From Aquilaria yunnanensis (taxonomy: Eukaryota > Streptophyta > Magnoliopsida > Malvales > Thymelaeaceae), in NCBI GenBank assembly GCA_039654915.1, contig CM077593.1, positions 56,240,501 to 56,304,500 on the forward strand: a DNA stretch of 64,000 nt. The letters are read 5' to 3'. Position numbers and translations under genes: made by a program. The notes under the pieces were generated by a model that saw only the letters and a list, made by a program, of their open reading frames with translations, was not told the DNA's origin and did not search any database. Positions 25,087-38,047 of this stretch are shown here, one piece after another. The number at the start of each line of letters is the position of its first letter. The stretch's first letter is position 1.

Positions 25087-28000
25087 TTAGTCATGATCAT
25101 TAGAGGCTAGAAACTGAGATCTAGTGGATTGTCCTTGTGCTAGAGTAGTTAGTACTAACCAACATCTATGAGTTTTCATCTACCTTTGGCTCCAAGTTGT
25201 GATGGTGAAACTAGATCAGTTTTGCTTTTAAATGCTAAGGGTCAAGGAGCCAATCCTATTAGTCTAGTGTGGTAAAGTTGGGGCAGTTGGTTTTCCTTAC
25301 TCTAAGTTAAGGCAACACCTTGGTGCAAGTAGTTGGGATGTGACCAGCATCCTAGCAGAAGTTTTTAGGGCCTCAAAATGAGGTGGGCAACATGATCTGT
25401 TGGACAAGAAGGGTATGGAAACCTCCAAGGTGGGGAGTAATACTAGACTGAGTTGGTTACTCCCGAAATGTTAGAACTTGAACCCACCAACTTGGATAGG
25501 TTAGGCAACAATGAAAAGAGATGAGGATGTGCTGACCTAAGTACTAGACACTTGGTCATATAGGCTACAAAGCAACAAATAGGAGAAATATTGTACCCTT
25601 ACACTCAAGAGTAAGAGCTTGACGATGAGGCCATCAAGACCTTAAGCTAGTATAGAAAGGTACTTGATGATCATCAAGGCGGGCAACTGCCAAATGATCC
25701 AGGATGCATTGGCTCTTGAAATAGTTAAAGGAGTCGAGGACATGAAATAGCAAGGTGGAGGTTGGCTCACCCAACCTAGTTGGAGCATGGGTGATTTGCC
25801 CATAGTGCAAAACTCAGTTAAAGATGGAAGAGCGAGAATGGGTCATGCGCAAAAGGGGCTAAGGCCTAGGGTGTAAGGAGTACATGGCTTTAGGCCATGC
25901 ACTTTGGAAACCGTAGTTATTAGTCCAAGTGGACATCAGATTAGTGTTGGCATGGGCTAGGTTAGATTAAGGCTAGCCTAGGATGTTGTCGCCAATAGTA
26001 ATTACCACATGGAGTCAACATAGTAAACTAGAGTAATAGTTCAAGCTTTCCTTTTAGTTAGTCAACTGGCAGGAATAGGTAGCCGCTAGCTAGATGGCAC
26101 AGGTAGCCATAGTAAACTCTCGGGTAGTGAGCATTTAGTGTGACGTAATTCACTAGTAATTTGAATACTTTGTTGGTGAATTCTGGCATCAGTTACTAGC
26201 ATATATTTATTTGGCTTATTTGGTACTAGTTTGAATGGGGTTAAGGGTGAACTCAAGTACATTATGGTCTAAGGATGTAACAAGTGTTGCGGCAATACCT
26301 AAGAGCCTAAGACCTACTTGCTAGTGCATAAAACCACATAAGTAGATGCTGGAATGCCTTGGATTGGAATTGTCCTAAGGTTCCATAAGTCATATTCTTT
26401 CACAAGTTATTATTATTTTTTTTTTACCTAGTTGGTAATGAAAAAACTAGCTAGTTGAATGGATGAGTTCTATAGAGTAGTTGATCAATGGAGAGGTTCA
26501 ATTGGACACTGAAAAGTTAAATGGGTAAGTTTTAGTTTTATTTCTAATTATGGAATGCAAGTGGTGAGCACAAAATAAGTAAGGAGTAATGAACTCATCT
26601 GGGGTGAATGGATGGATAGATTTACTTGCCCATTAGTCATATACCCCAAGGTAGAGCCCGTACGAGTAAGGTGCTAGAGTTTGACTTGGCTGCCAAAAGG
26701 TAGTAAGAGGACCCGAGCAATAAGGATGGCTGCCATGAACCAAGGGATAGTTGGTGACCTACGGCCATCATCTAAAGTTTAAGTGGAGTCAAAGGCCACC
26801 AAATTGACTTGTAAAAAAAGAGATTTGCCTAGTGAAGGTAGTTAAGTAGGTAAAGGAGTAAGTCCTAAGTGTATCCAAAGAAGTTGTGGTGATCACCTGC
26901 TGTTTATATTAATGCCAGTAGACTAGTATAACATTGAACTGTCAAGTCAAAAATGACCAAGTGATGCCAGAATGAGGACATTTTGCCTCCCCCTTTCAAG
27001 TTAATGTCCTTAGAGCCCCCGTGAGGGAGAGTTCACTATGACCAGTCAAGAGTCGACTCACAACTCACCACAAGGTAAAGTAATCCCCCACCTAGTTAAG
27101 TATTATACTTAGTAATCAATATGCTAGGTCTAGTATAGGTATAGCTGCACTCAGGTGTCTATTTTGTGACCCCGGTAGCTACCATATTCACCGGAAGTAG
27201 AAAGAAGTTGAGGGATGGAAATGTAGTCAAATATGATTTGGTTGAGCTAGTTTAAAGCCCAAAGTTACAACATTTCACTTAATCCTAGTACCTTGTAAAG
27301 GAAGGGCTAGTGATTTGTGAGATTGGTCGGGGGCTAATGGGTAGCCTCACAACTATTCGAGCATAGAACCTATCCTAAAGTGCAAAGCTTGGTGCACTAT
27401 GTGAAGTTGTAGTGGATGAGCCACCTAAGTAATTCTTCATGGCTAACCACCTCCCGATAGTCAACTGAAGCCAATGATGAAGTTGGTTCTCCTACCATGT
27501 AAGTTAGTTTGACACAACAAAAGCTGTAGATACATCATTCCAACATGAAGTTGGCACAGTGTAGTTATGGTATGGTAGTTAAGCATTAAAGGTGGAGATA
27601 GTTGTTTGTAACCATTGTTTAAGTGAGAAATAGCTGTTGAGGAGATGCTTGATAGTGTACAGGTTGAGGTGTCTAGTCGGCCACCAAGACAAGGATGTCT
27701 AGGGTTAGCCTAGGATTAAGTAACACCTTACAACTTGGATAAGAACCCTATAGGTGCTTCGGGCACGAGGTGAGTATTGTTGATTCGGAGGCAAGTATAC
27801 CAAGGACACACTTGAATAGCTAGATCAATGTGTGTAAGGAGTTGGGGTCTGAGTGCAGGGAAGTAAGGAGATTTAGTGTGTAGGTTTTGGGAATCTAGGG
27901 TACTCCAAGTACATTAGTTAAAGCGTCAAGAGCTTTGGCTTGGGTAGCATATCAATAGCTTAATCACTAAGTGATAGGAGACTTGAGCCAAGTAGGCACA

Positions 28001-28880
28001 GAAAAGGTCCAAGGGCTATTAGCTACTTGGAAGTGTTGGCACTTGTGCCATAAAGGTTTCTCTTGCAGGCATTCAAGTGTAAGAGACTTTAGAGTAGCAA
28101 GACCAATAAGATCACAGTGCCCGAGTGGTGTCTGTGTACCTTGCACAGTGCACCAGTATGCCTAATGCAAGGGGCCTTTAGAGGAAAGCATTGGAAGACT
28201 CGTACTCTAGGCTAGGCTGGGACTTGCAACTCTTAATAGTTCACTCATTCATAAGAGCCCTAAAGTATAGTGGAGCTTGGAGCATAGTATGCCTGAGGAT
28301 GCTAATGGTTTATGTGATGAGGCCATAGTACACTAATGACACATTTAATCCAGTGATTGTTAGAAGTTCCCAGGTACCAAACCTATAATGAGGAACAATC
28401 AGTGCATGGTAGACAACTCTTATGCTTGTTAAGCTACCTTTAACTAAGAAGTTTGCTATAGAGACATTGGGTGTCGAATGTAGAGTAAGACTCTTCAAGT
28501 ATGAGAGTTAACAGACAAGTTTAACTTGTTAAGTTAGCTTACACAAGTGGGTTCAGGCACAGGAGAAAGAATGAGGGGAGTTGACTAGTGCCTAGCTTGA
28601 AGTAAATAACTATCAATGTGAGGTTAGTGGACAACTTTTCAAAACTTGTTAACATATCTTACACTAGGAGGCTTAGGTACAAAGTTTGGCGTTAAGGAGT
28701 CACAATCACTACATTTGCAAGGATAGTTTTGAGTAATCAGAGATCCTTCAACAGCATCCATAAGTGGGGGATAGTGGAGTACCATACCATAGTCATCAAG
28801 AACATGTTGCACTATGGCACTTCAGACTAAGGAAGGAGAAGCTAAGGTAGGGAGAATAGTTAATAGTGGTTCGTATGCCA
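25087..28880 (+). other. Element A interior, noncoding part 1
   Basis: About 3.8 kb with no open frame above about 65 codons and no gag knuckle, protease, RT or integrase motif in any frame that I can see. It is rich in TAG/TAA and in short repeated wording such as CTAGT and AAGTTGG. A short T run is near 26411-26422. It ends in TGCCA, the copia-3 TSD. Confidence 0.65.
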
Positions 28881-29705
28881 TGTTAGTGTTCTGCCCAAAA
28901 AGCCAAACATGAGATGATTGTATTTTTGCACATTGAGTCATGATATTTTATTGAGGCATTAATCCAGCAATTATATTTGTTGTTTTGTTTCTGCGTAACG
29001 TAATAAACATAATTGTAACCCTAGAATAATGATAGTCTTAAACATCCCTAGTCTAGTATTATTGTGGAGCGGGTTGCAATAATACATAACGACTAGCATA
29101 TGTGGAGACTAATATGAGATATGTAGTCTACATATGGGTACAAGTTGGAGAACTTGTGTACTGGACCGACCCACCATGAGAACACTACATGGAACGTTAT
29201 ATGAGTGTCATAAGTGATTCTCATAGTGATCATGGTATATGTAGTCCTTCGACCTAAGATCATCAAGGTTCCCTACATGTGAGTCACATACTTTGATACT
29301 TTCCTTTGTTGCTCGTAACTGAGTGGACTTGAAGGAGGTCATTGGGTATGTCACATATCATGCCGCGGGATTTGTATGATCAAGATGGGATTTCTCCCTC
29401 CTATGTAACGGGAGTGATATATTCGGGCCCCTTGATAGAGTGAGACTTAGAAAATGCATGGCCATGCTCGGATGAGTTGATATATGATATCAATGTCATC
29501 AGTTTAATATAGTCTACTCAGTAATCAAGAAACCAAAGATTGGGCTATACGAGAGTGACACATTCCATGTCTTGTGCTTAGTCTTGATATCTTGGACAAA
29601 GGGACAATGCCATATATCGATGATGATCATAAAGGTTTAGTCGAATCACCGACAATCTTGTTACTTGGGTAGCAATGATGTGTTGCTAGACACCGCTCAT
29701 TGCTT

Positions 29706-29732
29706 ATGATCATAAATGTGATTTATGATCAT
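29706..29732. repeat. Perfect hairpin in copia LTR U3
   Basis: ATGATCATAAAT, 3-base loop GTG, ATTTATGATCAT. The same hairpin occurs at the equivalent place in both copia-4 LTRs (5' copy 45429-45455) and most other copies, about 205 bp upstream of the TATA box. Each arm contains the 8-bp palindrome ATGATCAT. Confidence 0.85.
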
Positions 29733-29935
29733 TGCCAATGTGGCAAGAGCCTATTGGGTCACACACATAGAGCTATTTGGATCATTAGAGTGCATGGGCT
29801 AATTATTTGGGTTATGGTTTCACTTTAATTTCGTATTAATAATGGGCCCAAGAGTGGAGCCATTATTAAGCCCGAAATTAAATCCTAATTGGATTAGGGC
29901 TTTGAAACCCATTAGGCCTGGAAGTTGAGTCTCAC

Positions 29936-29943
29936 TATAAATA
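29936..29943 (+). promoter_or_regulatory. TATA box of copia-3 5' LTR
   Basis: CAC-TATAAATA-C at LTR position 1056; the same offset in copia-3 3' LTR (36197-36204) and copia-4 5' LTR (45218-45225). Conserved in every copia LTR here that covers this position. Confidence 0.7.
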
Positions 29944-30297
29944 CAACTTCTAGTGAGAAATTCGCAGGTCTCCTTGCCCTACCCTCCCAAAAGGACAGCC
30001 GCACTCTTCTCTTGCAATTCCTTGAAGGACGCAAGCTAGCACTGCGAGCGCAAGAGAAACGCATCTGCCGGGACGTGGTGGAAGCGTGGTGATCCTGAGA
30101 GGCTCGTGTGGATACCATAGAGAGCTTGAACACGTCAACTATTCAGGCTTTGTGATTTGACTCTACAGTTGAGTGAGAGATCTCAACCGAAAATTAGGTA
30201 TGAAAATTTTTGAACACCCGGTTTACCCCATTTCACTTGGATCCTGGAGGGTTTCGGTTAAATTCCGCTGCGCTATTTGGCTCCCGAAACCCAACAG

Positions 30298-30309
30298 TGG
30301 TATCAAAGC
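30298..30309 (+). other. copia-3 primer-binding site
   Basis: TGGTATCAAAGC, one base after the LTR, one transition away from the initiator-Met tRNA complement seen in copia-4 and copia-5. Confidence 0.88.
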
Positions 30310-31747
30310 TACTGGTGAAACCCTAAGCCGGGATTGAATGTTGAATCGCATGATGTTTTGTGTTCGGTTGCTTTTCGGCCATGATTAATTAGATTAATTC
30401 ATGATGCATGAAACCAGAACTCGTAATGAACATATGACATAGATGAAGAAATGACACTAATTGGTTAATGAGATTAACCCGAAATTGATAGGTATGAGAT
30501 ACCTATATGGATTAGGATTCTTGTAATAGTTGCAAAAACCCTAGCCTGGTTCGGATTAGGCCTGCTCGGGCACCGCAAGTAAGGTATTTTTGGTGGCTCG
30601 AATGGAGGAGTCTCGGGTGCTTACTTTCTCGAAATAGAAGATTTCGGGCTAAGCAATTGTAGGACCGGCCAGATGGATCGCCGTATGCGAAGCGCCACAT
30701 AAATAAAAACTGGTTAATCAATGCGCGAAAATTGGCATGCATCTTTGTTGAATGAGATTTTACATGATATGCTGATTGGTGTTTGAAGCATGGTGCATGG
30801 TTATAGCCCTTGATTGGTTGTACTTGTAAATACGGCCTGCGAGTCATGCCTTTTCTTATCACTCTCATTGTACATTCTCTTCTCACCTCACTCCCCTCGA
30901 ATGTAACTCGACGTTTCTATTATTGATGTAATATTGCATTATGGGATCATCCAAGTTGATATGTCCAAGGATCATCCAAGGTGGTATGTCCAAGGAGGTG
31001 ACAACAAAAGGGCAGCCAAGAATGGAAGAGAAGGAGCTTGTGAAGACTATTTTCTTTTCTTAGGCTTTTATGATATTCTCATTGGCTTGAGAATATCGCA
31101 TAGTTTGGGCTATAACAATGTCACATTTACTTTCTTGAACGCATGAGATGCATGTTTTATATTTGTATGTGATGCATGTATAAGAGAACCGGAGATAACA
31201 AATTGGTGAGATCAAACAAAAAATCCCTCAAACAAATATTAAGTCATAAATGTGATGCCTTCCAAATGTTGGCACTCATCAAGACTTTGATCAACATTAG
31301 GTGGGTTTTCCAAAGTAAAGCACCCATGTTCATCTTGGTAAGGCGCGATGGGATAATAGTGATATCCAAATTGCTAACTTTGGGTCTGACTTAACTAAGT
31401 CATCCTAATAGGATTAGGGACTTAGAGGCATAGAGTTAGGCTTAAGCTCATGGGATGAGCTTGGACAAGTGTTGTTCACCCAACTATCCAAGAGTTGCAT
31501 AAGATGCAATTGGCAAGGAGTTGCCTACCTAAATAGCTGTAACTTGAGAGAAAAGCCAAAGCTGACTCAGGTTGTGGTCAAATATGGATCTTGGCCCACT
31601 AGAATACCTTAGCGCCGAGGTGTTCCGAAATAATATCGAGGGTTATTATTTTGAAGAAAATAGTGGGAGTATCGTTTAATAAAAGTCCTTATTAAATGAA
31701 TTGAAATACATGACTCTTACAATGCATATTTATTGTTGTAGATAACC
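30310..31747 (+). other. copia-3 leader (5' UTR)
   Basis: About 1.4 kb, collinear with the other copia leaders. It contains a 25-bp unit in two tandem copies (30946-30995) and a short open frame (30934-31146) that I do not accept as a gene because unit number changes its frame. It ends at the position of the gag start. Confidence 0.8.
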
Positions 31748-32712
31748 AGGGCACAAAACACATCGACACTTTCGTTGCAATCGATCCTTGAGAAGAAAAA
31801 AAACTGAATGGGACCAACTTTCTCAAATGGTACCGAAACTTGAGGATAGTCCTCAAGCAAGAGAGAAAGGCTTATGTCCTAGGGCAGCTAATTCCGAATG
31901 AGCCTGCTGCCACTGCTCCATGAGCTGAAAGGGATGCTCACAAGAAGCATTCTGATGATGCTTTGGATGTTGCATGCCTCATGCTTATTACCATGGAATC
32001 TGAGCTTCAGAAGCAACATGAGAACATGGGGGCATTCGATATCATCGAACATCTCAAAATTCTTTTCCAAGAGCAAGCTAGGCATGAGAGGTTTGAGACC
32101 TCTAAGGCATTGTTTCAGTGCAAGATGTCTAAGGGAAGTCCCGTGGGTCCTTATGTGCTCAAGATGATTGGGTACATTGAGAATCTTGAGAATTTGGGAT
32201 TTGCTCTTCAGAAAGAGTTGGCTATTGATGTAGTCTTGCATTCGTTGCCTGAAAGCTACAGTCAGTTCGTCATGAACTATAACATGAATGACCTTGACAA
32301 GTCCCTTCCTGAATTACTTAACATGTTGAGAACTGCTGAGCAAAACCTTAAGAAGGCTAAGCCCATTATGATGGTTCAAATGGGCAAGGGAAAGGGAAAA
32401 GCCAACAAGAAAAAGGATAAAGCTGATGGAAAGTCCAATGCTAGTTCTTCTTCAGCTACACTGAAACCAAGGGGTGGTGTGGCAAACGAAGGGGAGTGCT
32501 TCCACTGTAAGCAACCTGGACACTCGAAGCGCAACTGCAAGCTCTGTCTTGAAGAACTTGCTAAGGAAAAGGGAAGTAAGACTTCCACTTCAGGTATTCT
32601 TGTTATAAAGGCTAACTTTTCTACTTCCTCATCTCGGGTATTGGATACTGGATGTGGATCTCACATTTGTGCAAATGTGCAGGATCTAAGTAGAAGTAGA
32701 AGATTGGCCTGA
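31748..32712 (+). pseudogene. copia-3 gag and protease
   Basis: The start ATG is changed to AGG at 31748-31750. An A-run near 31796-31804 is two bases longer than in copia-4, causing a frameshift, and a TGA replaces a sense codon near 31920. From 31963 the frame is open to TGA at 32710-32712. The zinc knuckle C-x2-C-x4-H-x4-C is complete here (CFHCKQPGH...C near 32499-32540), the best preserved of the four copies. The protease DTG lies near 32647. The closing TGA replaces the CGA present in copia-4. Confidence 0.92.
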
Positions 32713-35144
32713 GGTGAAGTGGACCTATGTGTTGGAAATGGAGCAAGGGTTGCTACCTTAGCCGTAGGGACTTATGTTCTCACTTTGCCTAGTGGATTAG
32801 TTTTAGAATTAGACAACTGCTACTTTCTGCCTACTATTAGTAGAAATTTGATTTCTGTTTCTTGTTTGGACAAGAAAGGTTTTTCATTTATAATAAAGGA
32901 CAAATGTTGTTCTATTTATTTGAATGAAATTTTTTATGGTAGTGCTCAACTTAGCAATGGGTTGTATGTTCTAGGCCTCAAAGATCCAATCTATAATGTG
33001 AATACCAAGAAGGTCGGATTAAATGATTCAAACCCTACCTATCTCAGGCACTGTCGCTTGGGCCATATAAATGAGACCCGCATATCCAAGCTCCATAAGG
33101 ATGGACTCTTGGACTCATTTGATTTTGAATCATATGAGACATGTAAGTCATGTTTGTTGTGCAAGATGACCAAAGCCCCATTCACAGGGCAAAGTGAAAG
33201 GGCTAATGACTTACTAGGACTCATACATAGTGATGTATGTGGCCCTATGTCTACACATGCCAGAGGAGATTTCCAATACTTCATTACTTTCACTGATGAC
33301 TTCAGCAGATATGGCTATGTGTATCTCATGGGACACAAGTCAGAATCCTTTGAGAAGTTCAAAGAATTCAAGAATGAAGTAGAGAATGAACTCGGGAAGA
33401 GTATTAAACTGCTTCGATCAGATCGAGGTGGAGAGTACCTGGATCGAGAATTCCTTGACTATCTAAATGAGTGTGGTATAGTATCACAGCTCACTCCACC
33501 AGGTACACCTCAATGGAATGGTGTTTCTAAAAGGTGAAATCGAACTCTGTTAGACATGGTTCGCTCTATGATGAGTCAAGCTCACCTTCCAAACTCCTGT
33601 TGGGGACATGCTCTAGAGACAGCCACTTTTACACTAAACCGAGTTTGGACTTTGGTTGACCCACCTGAAGGGGTAAAACCCATAGGGTGCAAATGGGTTT
33701 TCAAGAAGAAAACTGGCATGGATGGTAATGTGATTACCTTTAAGGGACGATTGGTTGCAAAAGGTTTCAAGCAAATTCATGGTATTGACTATGATGAAAC
33801 GTTTTCACCAGTTGCTATGCTTAAATCCATCCGAATTTTATTTGCTATTGTTGCACACTATGATTATGAGATATGGAAAATGGATGTCAAAACTGCATTC
33901 CTAAATGGAAAGCTACTTGAGGATGTGTACATGACACAACCTGAGGGTTTTGTCACTCCTGAGAATGCCAATAAAGAGTGCAAGTTACAAAGGTCCATTA
34001 ATGGACTGAAGCAAGCTTCTCGTAGTTGGAATCTTCATTTTGATGATGCAATCAAAGAGTTTGGTTTTATCAAAAATGAAGATGAACCTTGTGTCTACAA
34101 GAAGGTTAGTGGGAGCACTATTGTTTTCTTGGTGTTGTCTGTACATGACATACAACTCATCGGAAATGGCATTCCTAAGCCACAGTCTGTGAAGACTTGG
34201 CTAGGGAAATGTTTCTCTATGATGGACTTGGGTGAAGCAGCCTATGTGTTAGGCATCAGGATCTATAGAGATAGATCTAGAAAGCTTCTTGGCCTAAGTC
34301 AAAGTACATATATTGACAAGGTGCTAAAGAGGATTAGCATGCAAGATTCCAAGAAAGGATTATTGCCCATGTCACATGGTATCACTCTTTCTCGATCTCA
34401 GTGTCCGAGTACACCCGAGGAGAGAGAGCGCATGAGTAAGATTCCATATGCCTCAGCAATTGGATCTATCATGTATGCCATGATATGTACTCGTCCCGAT
34501 ATCTCATATGCCTTGAGCATGATAAGTAGGTACCAATCGAACCCCGGTGAAAGTCACTGGACAGCTGTTAAGAACATCCTAAGTACTTACGAAGGACTAA
34601 GGATGCATTCTTGGTCTTTCGAGGTGAAGATGAGCTCGTTGTAAGGGGTTACACCAATGCAAGCTTCCAATCCGATAATCATGATTTTAGATCGCAATCT
34701 GGTTATGTGTTTTGTATTGGTGGTGGTGCTGTCAGCTAGAAGAGTTCAAAGCAAGAGACAGTAGCTGACTCTATAATAGAATCTGAGTACATTCCCGCCT
34801 CTGATGCTGCGAAGGAGGCAGTTTGGATCAAGAAGTTCATAACTGAACTTGGAGTGGTTCCAAGCACTACCAACCCGATAGAGCTCTATTGTGACAACAA
34901 TGGAGCAATCGCACTGGCTAAGGAACCTCGATCTCACCAGCGATCCAAACATATACTCCGACGCTACCATCTCATCAGGGAGATCATCGAGAGGGGTGAC
35001 GTAAGGATATGCAGGACTTCGACAGACAACAACATTGCTGATCCACTGACAAAGCCCCTTACGCAGTAGAAGCGTGATAGCCATTCTAGGTCCATTGGTA
35101 TTAGATACATAGATGAATGGCTTTTAGTGCAAGTGGGAGATTGT
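32713..35144 (+). pseudogene. copia-3 integrase-RT fusion and RNase H
   Basis: The integrase zinc site and catalytic HSDVCGP/RSDRGGEY are present to TGA 33535-33537 (AGA in copia-4). The next open stretch joins integrase residues ending ...TLNRV directly to the RT start WTLVDPPEGV in frame, losing about 190 codons. The RT YVDD motif has become SVHD near 34138-34149, so the catalytic aspartate pair is broken. A 1-base deletion near 34579 shifts the frame and stops it at 34642-34644. RNase H continues in another frame with TAG at 34736-34738 and 35067-35069. It cannot drive its own transposition. Confidence 0.9.
35131..35141 (+). other. copia-3 polypurine tract
   Basis: AAGTGGGAGAT immediately before the 3' LTR; the same string precedes the 3' LTRs of copia-1 and copia-4. 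It primes plus-strand DNA synthesis in this superfamily. Confidence 0.88.
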
Positions 35145-36557
35145 TAGTGTTGTGCCCAAAAAATCAATCATGAGATGATTGTATTTTTGCACATTGAGTC
35201 ATGATATTTTATTGAGGCATTAATCCAGCAATTATGTTTGTTGTTTTGTTTCTGCGTAATGTAATAAACATAATTGTAACCGTGGAATAATGATATTCTT
35301 AAACGTCCCTAGTCTAGTATTATTGTGGAGCGGGTTGCAATAATACATAACGACTAGCATATGTGGAGACTAATATGAGATATGCAGTCTACATATGGGT
35401 ACAAGTTGGAGAACTTGTGTACCGGACCGACCCACCATGAGAACACTACATGGATCGTTATATGAGTGTCATAAGTGATTCTCACAGTGATCATGGTATA
35501 TGTAGTCCTTCGACCTAAGATCATCAAGGTTCCCTACATGTAAGTCACATACTTTGATACTTTCCTTTGTTGCTCGTAACTGAGTGGACTTGAAGGAGGT
35601 CATTAGGTATGTCACATATCATGCGGAGGGATTTGTATGATCAAGATGGGATTTGTCCCTTCTATGTAACGGGAGTGATATCTTCGGGCCCCTTGATAGA
35701 GTGAGACTTAGAAAATGCATGGCCATGCTCGAATGAGTTGATATACGATATGAATGTCATCAGCTTAAGTTAGTCTACTCAGTAATCAAGAAACCAAAGA
35801 TTGGGCTATACGAGAGTGACACATTCCATGTCTCGTGCTTAGTCTTGATATCTTGGACAAAGGGACATTGGCATATGTTTGTGATGATCATAGAGGTTTA
35901 GTTGAATCACCGACAATCTTGTTACTTGGGTAGCAATGATTTGTTGCTAGACACCGCTCATTGCTTATGATCGTAAATGTGATTTATGATCATTGCCAAC
36001 GTGGCAAGAGCCTATTGGGTCACACACATAGAGCTATTTGGATCATTAGAGTGCATGGGCTAATTATTTGGGTTATGGTTTCACTTTAATTTCATATTAA
36101 TAATGGGCCCAAGAGTTGAGCCATTATTAAGCCCAAAATTAAATCCTAATTGGATTAGGGCTTTGAACCCCATTAGGCCTGGAAGTTGAGTCTCACTATA
36201 AATACAACTTCTAGTGAGAAATTCACAGGTCTCCTTGCCCTACCCTCCCAAAAGGATAGCCACACTCTTCTCTTGCAATTCCTTGGAGGACGCAAGCTAA
36301 CACTGCGAGCGTAAGAGAAACGCATCTGCCGAGATGTGGTGGAAGTGTGGTGATCCTGAGAGGGTCGTGTGGATACCATAGAGAGCTTGAACACGTTAAC
36401 TATTAAGGTTTTGTGATTCAACTCTACAGTTGAGTGAGAGATCTCAACCGAAAATTAGGTATGAAAATTTTTGAACACCCGGTTTACCCCGTTTCACTTG
36501 GATCCTGGAGGGTTTCGGTTAAATTTTGCTATGCTGTTTGGCTCCCGAAACCCAACA
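35142..36557 (+). repeat. copia-3 3' LTR
   Basis: 1416 bp, TGTTAG...CCAACA, collinear with 28881-30296. TATA box at 36197-36204. Followed by TSD TGCCA. Confidence 0.95.
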
Positions 36558-36736
36558 TGCCATTGGGTATAAGCCCAAAGAGTGGCATCTGCCATAGTAC
36601 TTATATGAGGCAGGGCCCAACTCAAGTGGACATAAAGCATTATCAGAGCAAGTTGAGTAGTTTTGCACCAAGTGCATTATTGTGAGACTGACACCCCTTG
36701 GTAGGTTTGATCAGGATAAGTTGGCACCATATCCTA
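36558..36736 (+). other. Element A interior, part 2
   Basis: A 179-bp remnant between copia-3 and the B LTR, beginning with the TSD TGCCA and ending with TCCTA, the B-LTR TSD. No coding signal. Confidence 0.7.
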
Positions 36737-38047
36737 TGTTACCCACTTCGGGGTAGTCCAGTTATGGTGCCACAACTGTGCATTTAAACTCCCAGGTTTG
36801 GTGTGTCTTGTAGGTCATCAGAACAACACCCCTAGTGTACATACTCAAGTGACCCTCTTGAGCACTATGTAAATACATGCATATTGGTCTAACCATAACA
36901 CACATATTTACATTTATGTACACTATGGCAGCTAAGAAGGAAAACACTAGCACAAGTCTTAGTTTTGGCTTCCACACATTAGGCAATCTTGTTAAGTTCT
37001 AGTGACTAGCTACTGCACCTGTAACTTCCGCTAATAAAATCTATCATTCTAGCCACATAGCCCCCAATTTTATTTGCTCCATTACCAAGTAGAGACTTAG
37101 AGCAAACCAATAAATTTTTTTTTACATCAATAGCCCACCTATGGACCAAGTTATGGATTTTTTAAGTTGGTCACAAAATTCTGACCAAATAAACAGTAAC
37201 TTAGCCAACTTTGAAACGTCATATCTTTGGATACAGAGCTCTAAATCCAGAAATTCAAAATCCCAATTAACCCCATAGATGTATTCTAGGTGTGGTAAAA
37301 ATTTTATACCAAGATCCAATCTACACAGGGAAATACTAAACTTTAGGTTCATAGTCGAAATTCTGGCAACTTTTGGACCATTTTGCCCATACAACTTTTC
37401 CAAACCATGCAAACACTTCATTCACAACAGGAAAAACCCTCCAAGGCTACCCCATATATGTCCATTACACATAGGAATTACATTCCCTTTATTTTAACAA
37501 CTTTATGTGGCCAAAACAGAATTTACAAGTAAGCAGCCCATCATTCACAGTTAGGCAGCTTTGCACCACATCACCTACATAGCCAAAACATTACTCAAAT
37601 GTTCACAAACTTGTCTCATTTTACATACAATACATGTACATTAATACATGCAATAAAATATGGTCTTAACTCGGTTAAATACTCACCCTAGGTGACAGGA
37701 GGTCCTGAGACACAATGGACTCCAAAAACAGGATGCTGGACAGCTGCTGCACAACACAATAAGTACCACCATTAAAAATACCAAATGTCCTCCTAAAATA
37801 ACCAAAATTTCCAGATCATAACTAGACATATGGAAGTTAATGTAACTGAAATTTCAGATTAAAACTCAAACCACAAAGGTTAGTTTGAAGGTGATCTTTC
37901 ATCTGGACCTGAAATGACAGAATTGAAGGGAGTAAGTTTCATTGAGAAACTTAGTAAGGGTAACACTTGGTTTCTTAAGGTAATGTGATCCTCATTAAAA
38001 CATGAATCCAAAGACACCAAAACAAAAAAACCACAATGCATATATAC

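Larger units (their letters stand above)
28881..30296 (+). repeat. copia-3 5' LTR
   Basis: 1416 bp, TGTTAG...CCAACA, the same length as the 3' LTR. It holds a TATA box at 29936-29943 and a perfect 12-bp-arm hairpin at 29706-29732. Transcription should start shortly after the TATA box, giving R-U5 of roughly 300-330 bp. Confidence 0.95.
28881..36557 (+). mobile_element. copia-3: full-length Ty1/copia element, nonautonomous
   Basis: 7677 bp with two 1416-bp LTRs, PBS, leader, broken gag-pol and PPT, bounded by the exact TSD TGCCA (28876-28880 and 36558-36562). It is inserted in the interior of element A. About 20 differences occur in the first 530 bp between its LTRs by eye, so it is clearly older than copia-4. 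It is about 0.56 kb shorter than copia-4, mainly from a deletion between integrase and RT. Confidence 0.95.

Noticed and set aside
29950..30138. Open frame of about 60-106 codons on the antisense strand of the R-U5 part of many copia LTRs (also 38205-38524, 45022-45341, 63039-63359)
   Set aside because: It recurs only because the LTR itself recurs. Reading frame and length vary between copies, more than one frame is open in the same place, and no domain is recognisable.
30934..31146. Short leader ORF in copia-3 and, in longer form, copia-4 (43970-44248)
   Set aside because: The 25-bp unit number shifts its frame between copies, and copia-2 and copia-5 do not keep it open; no known domain.
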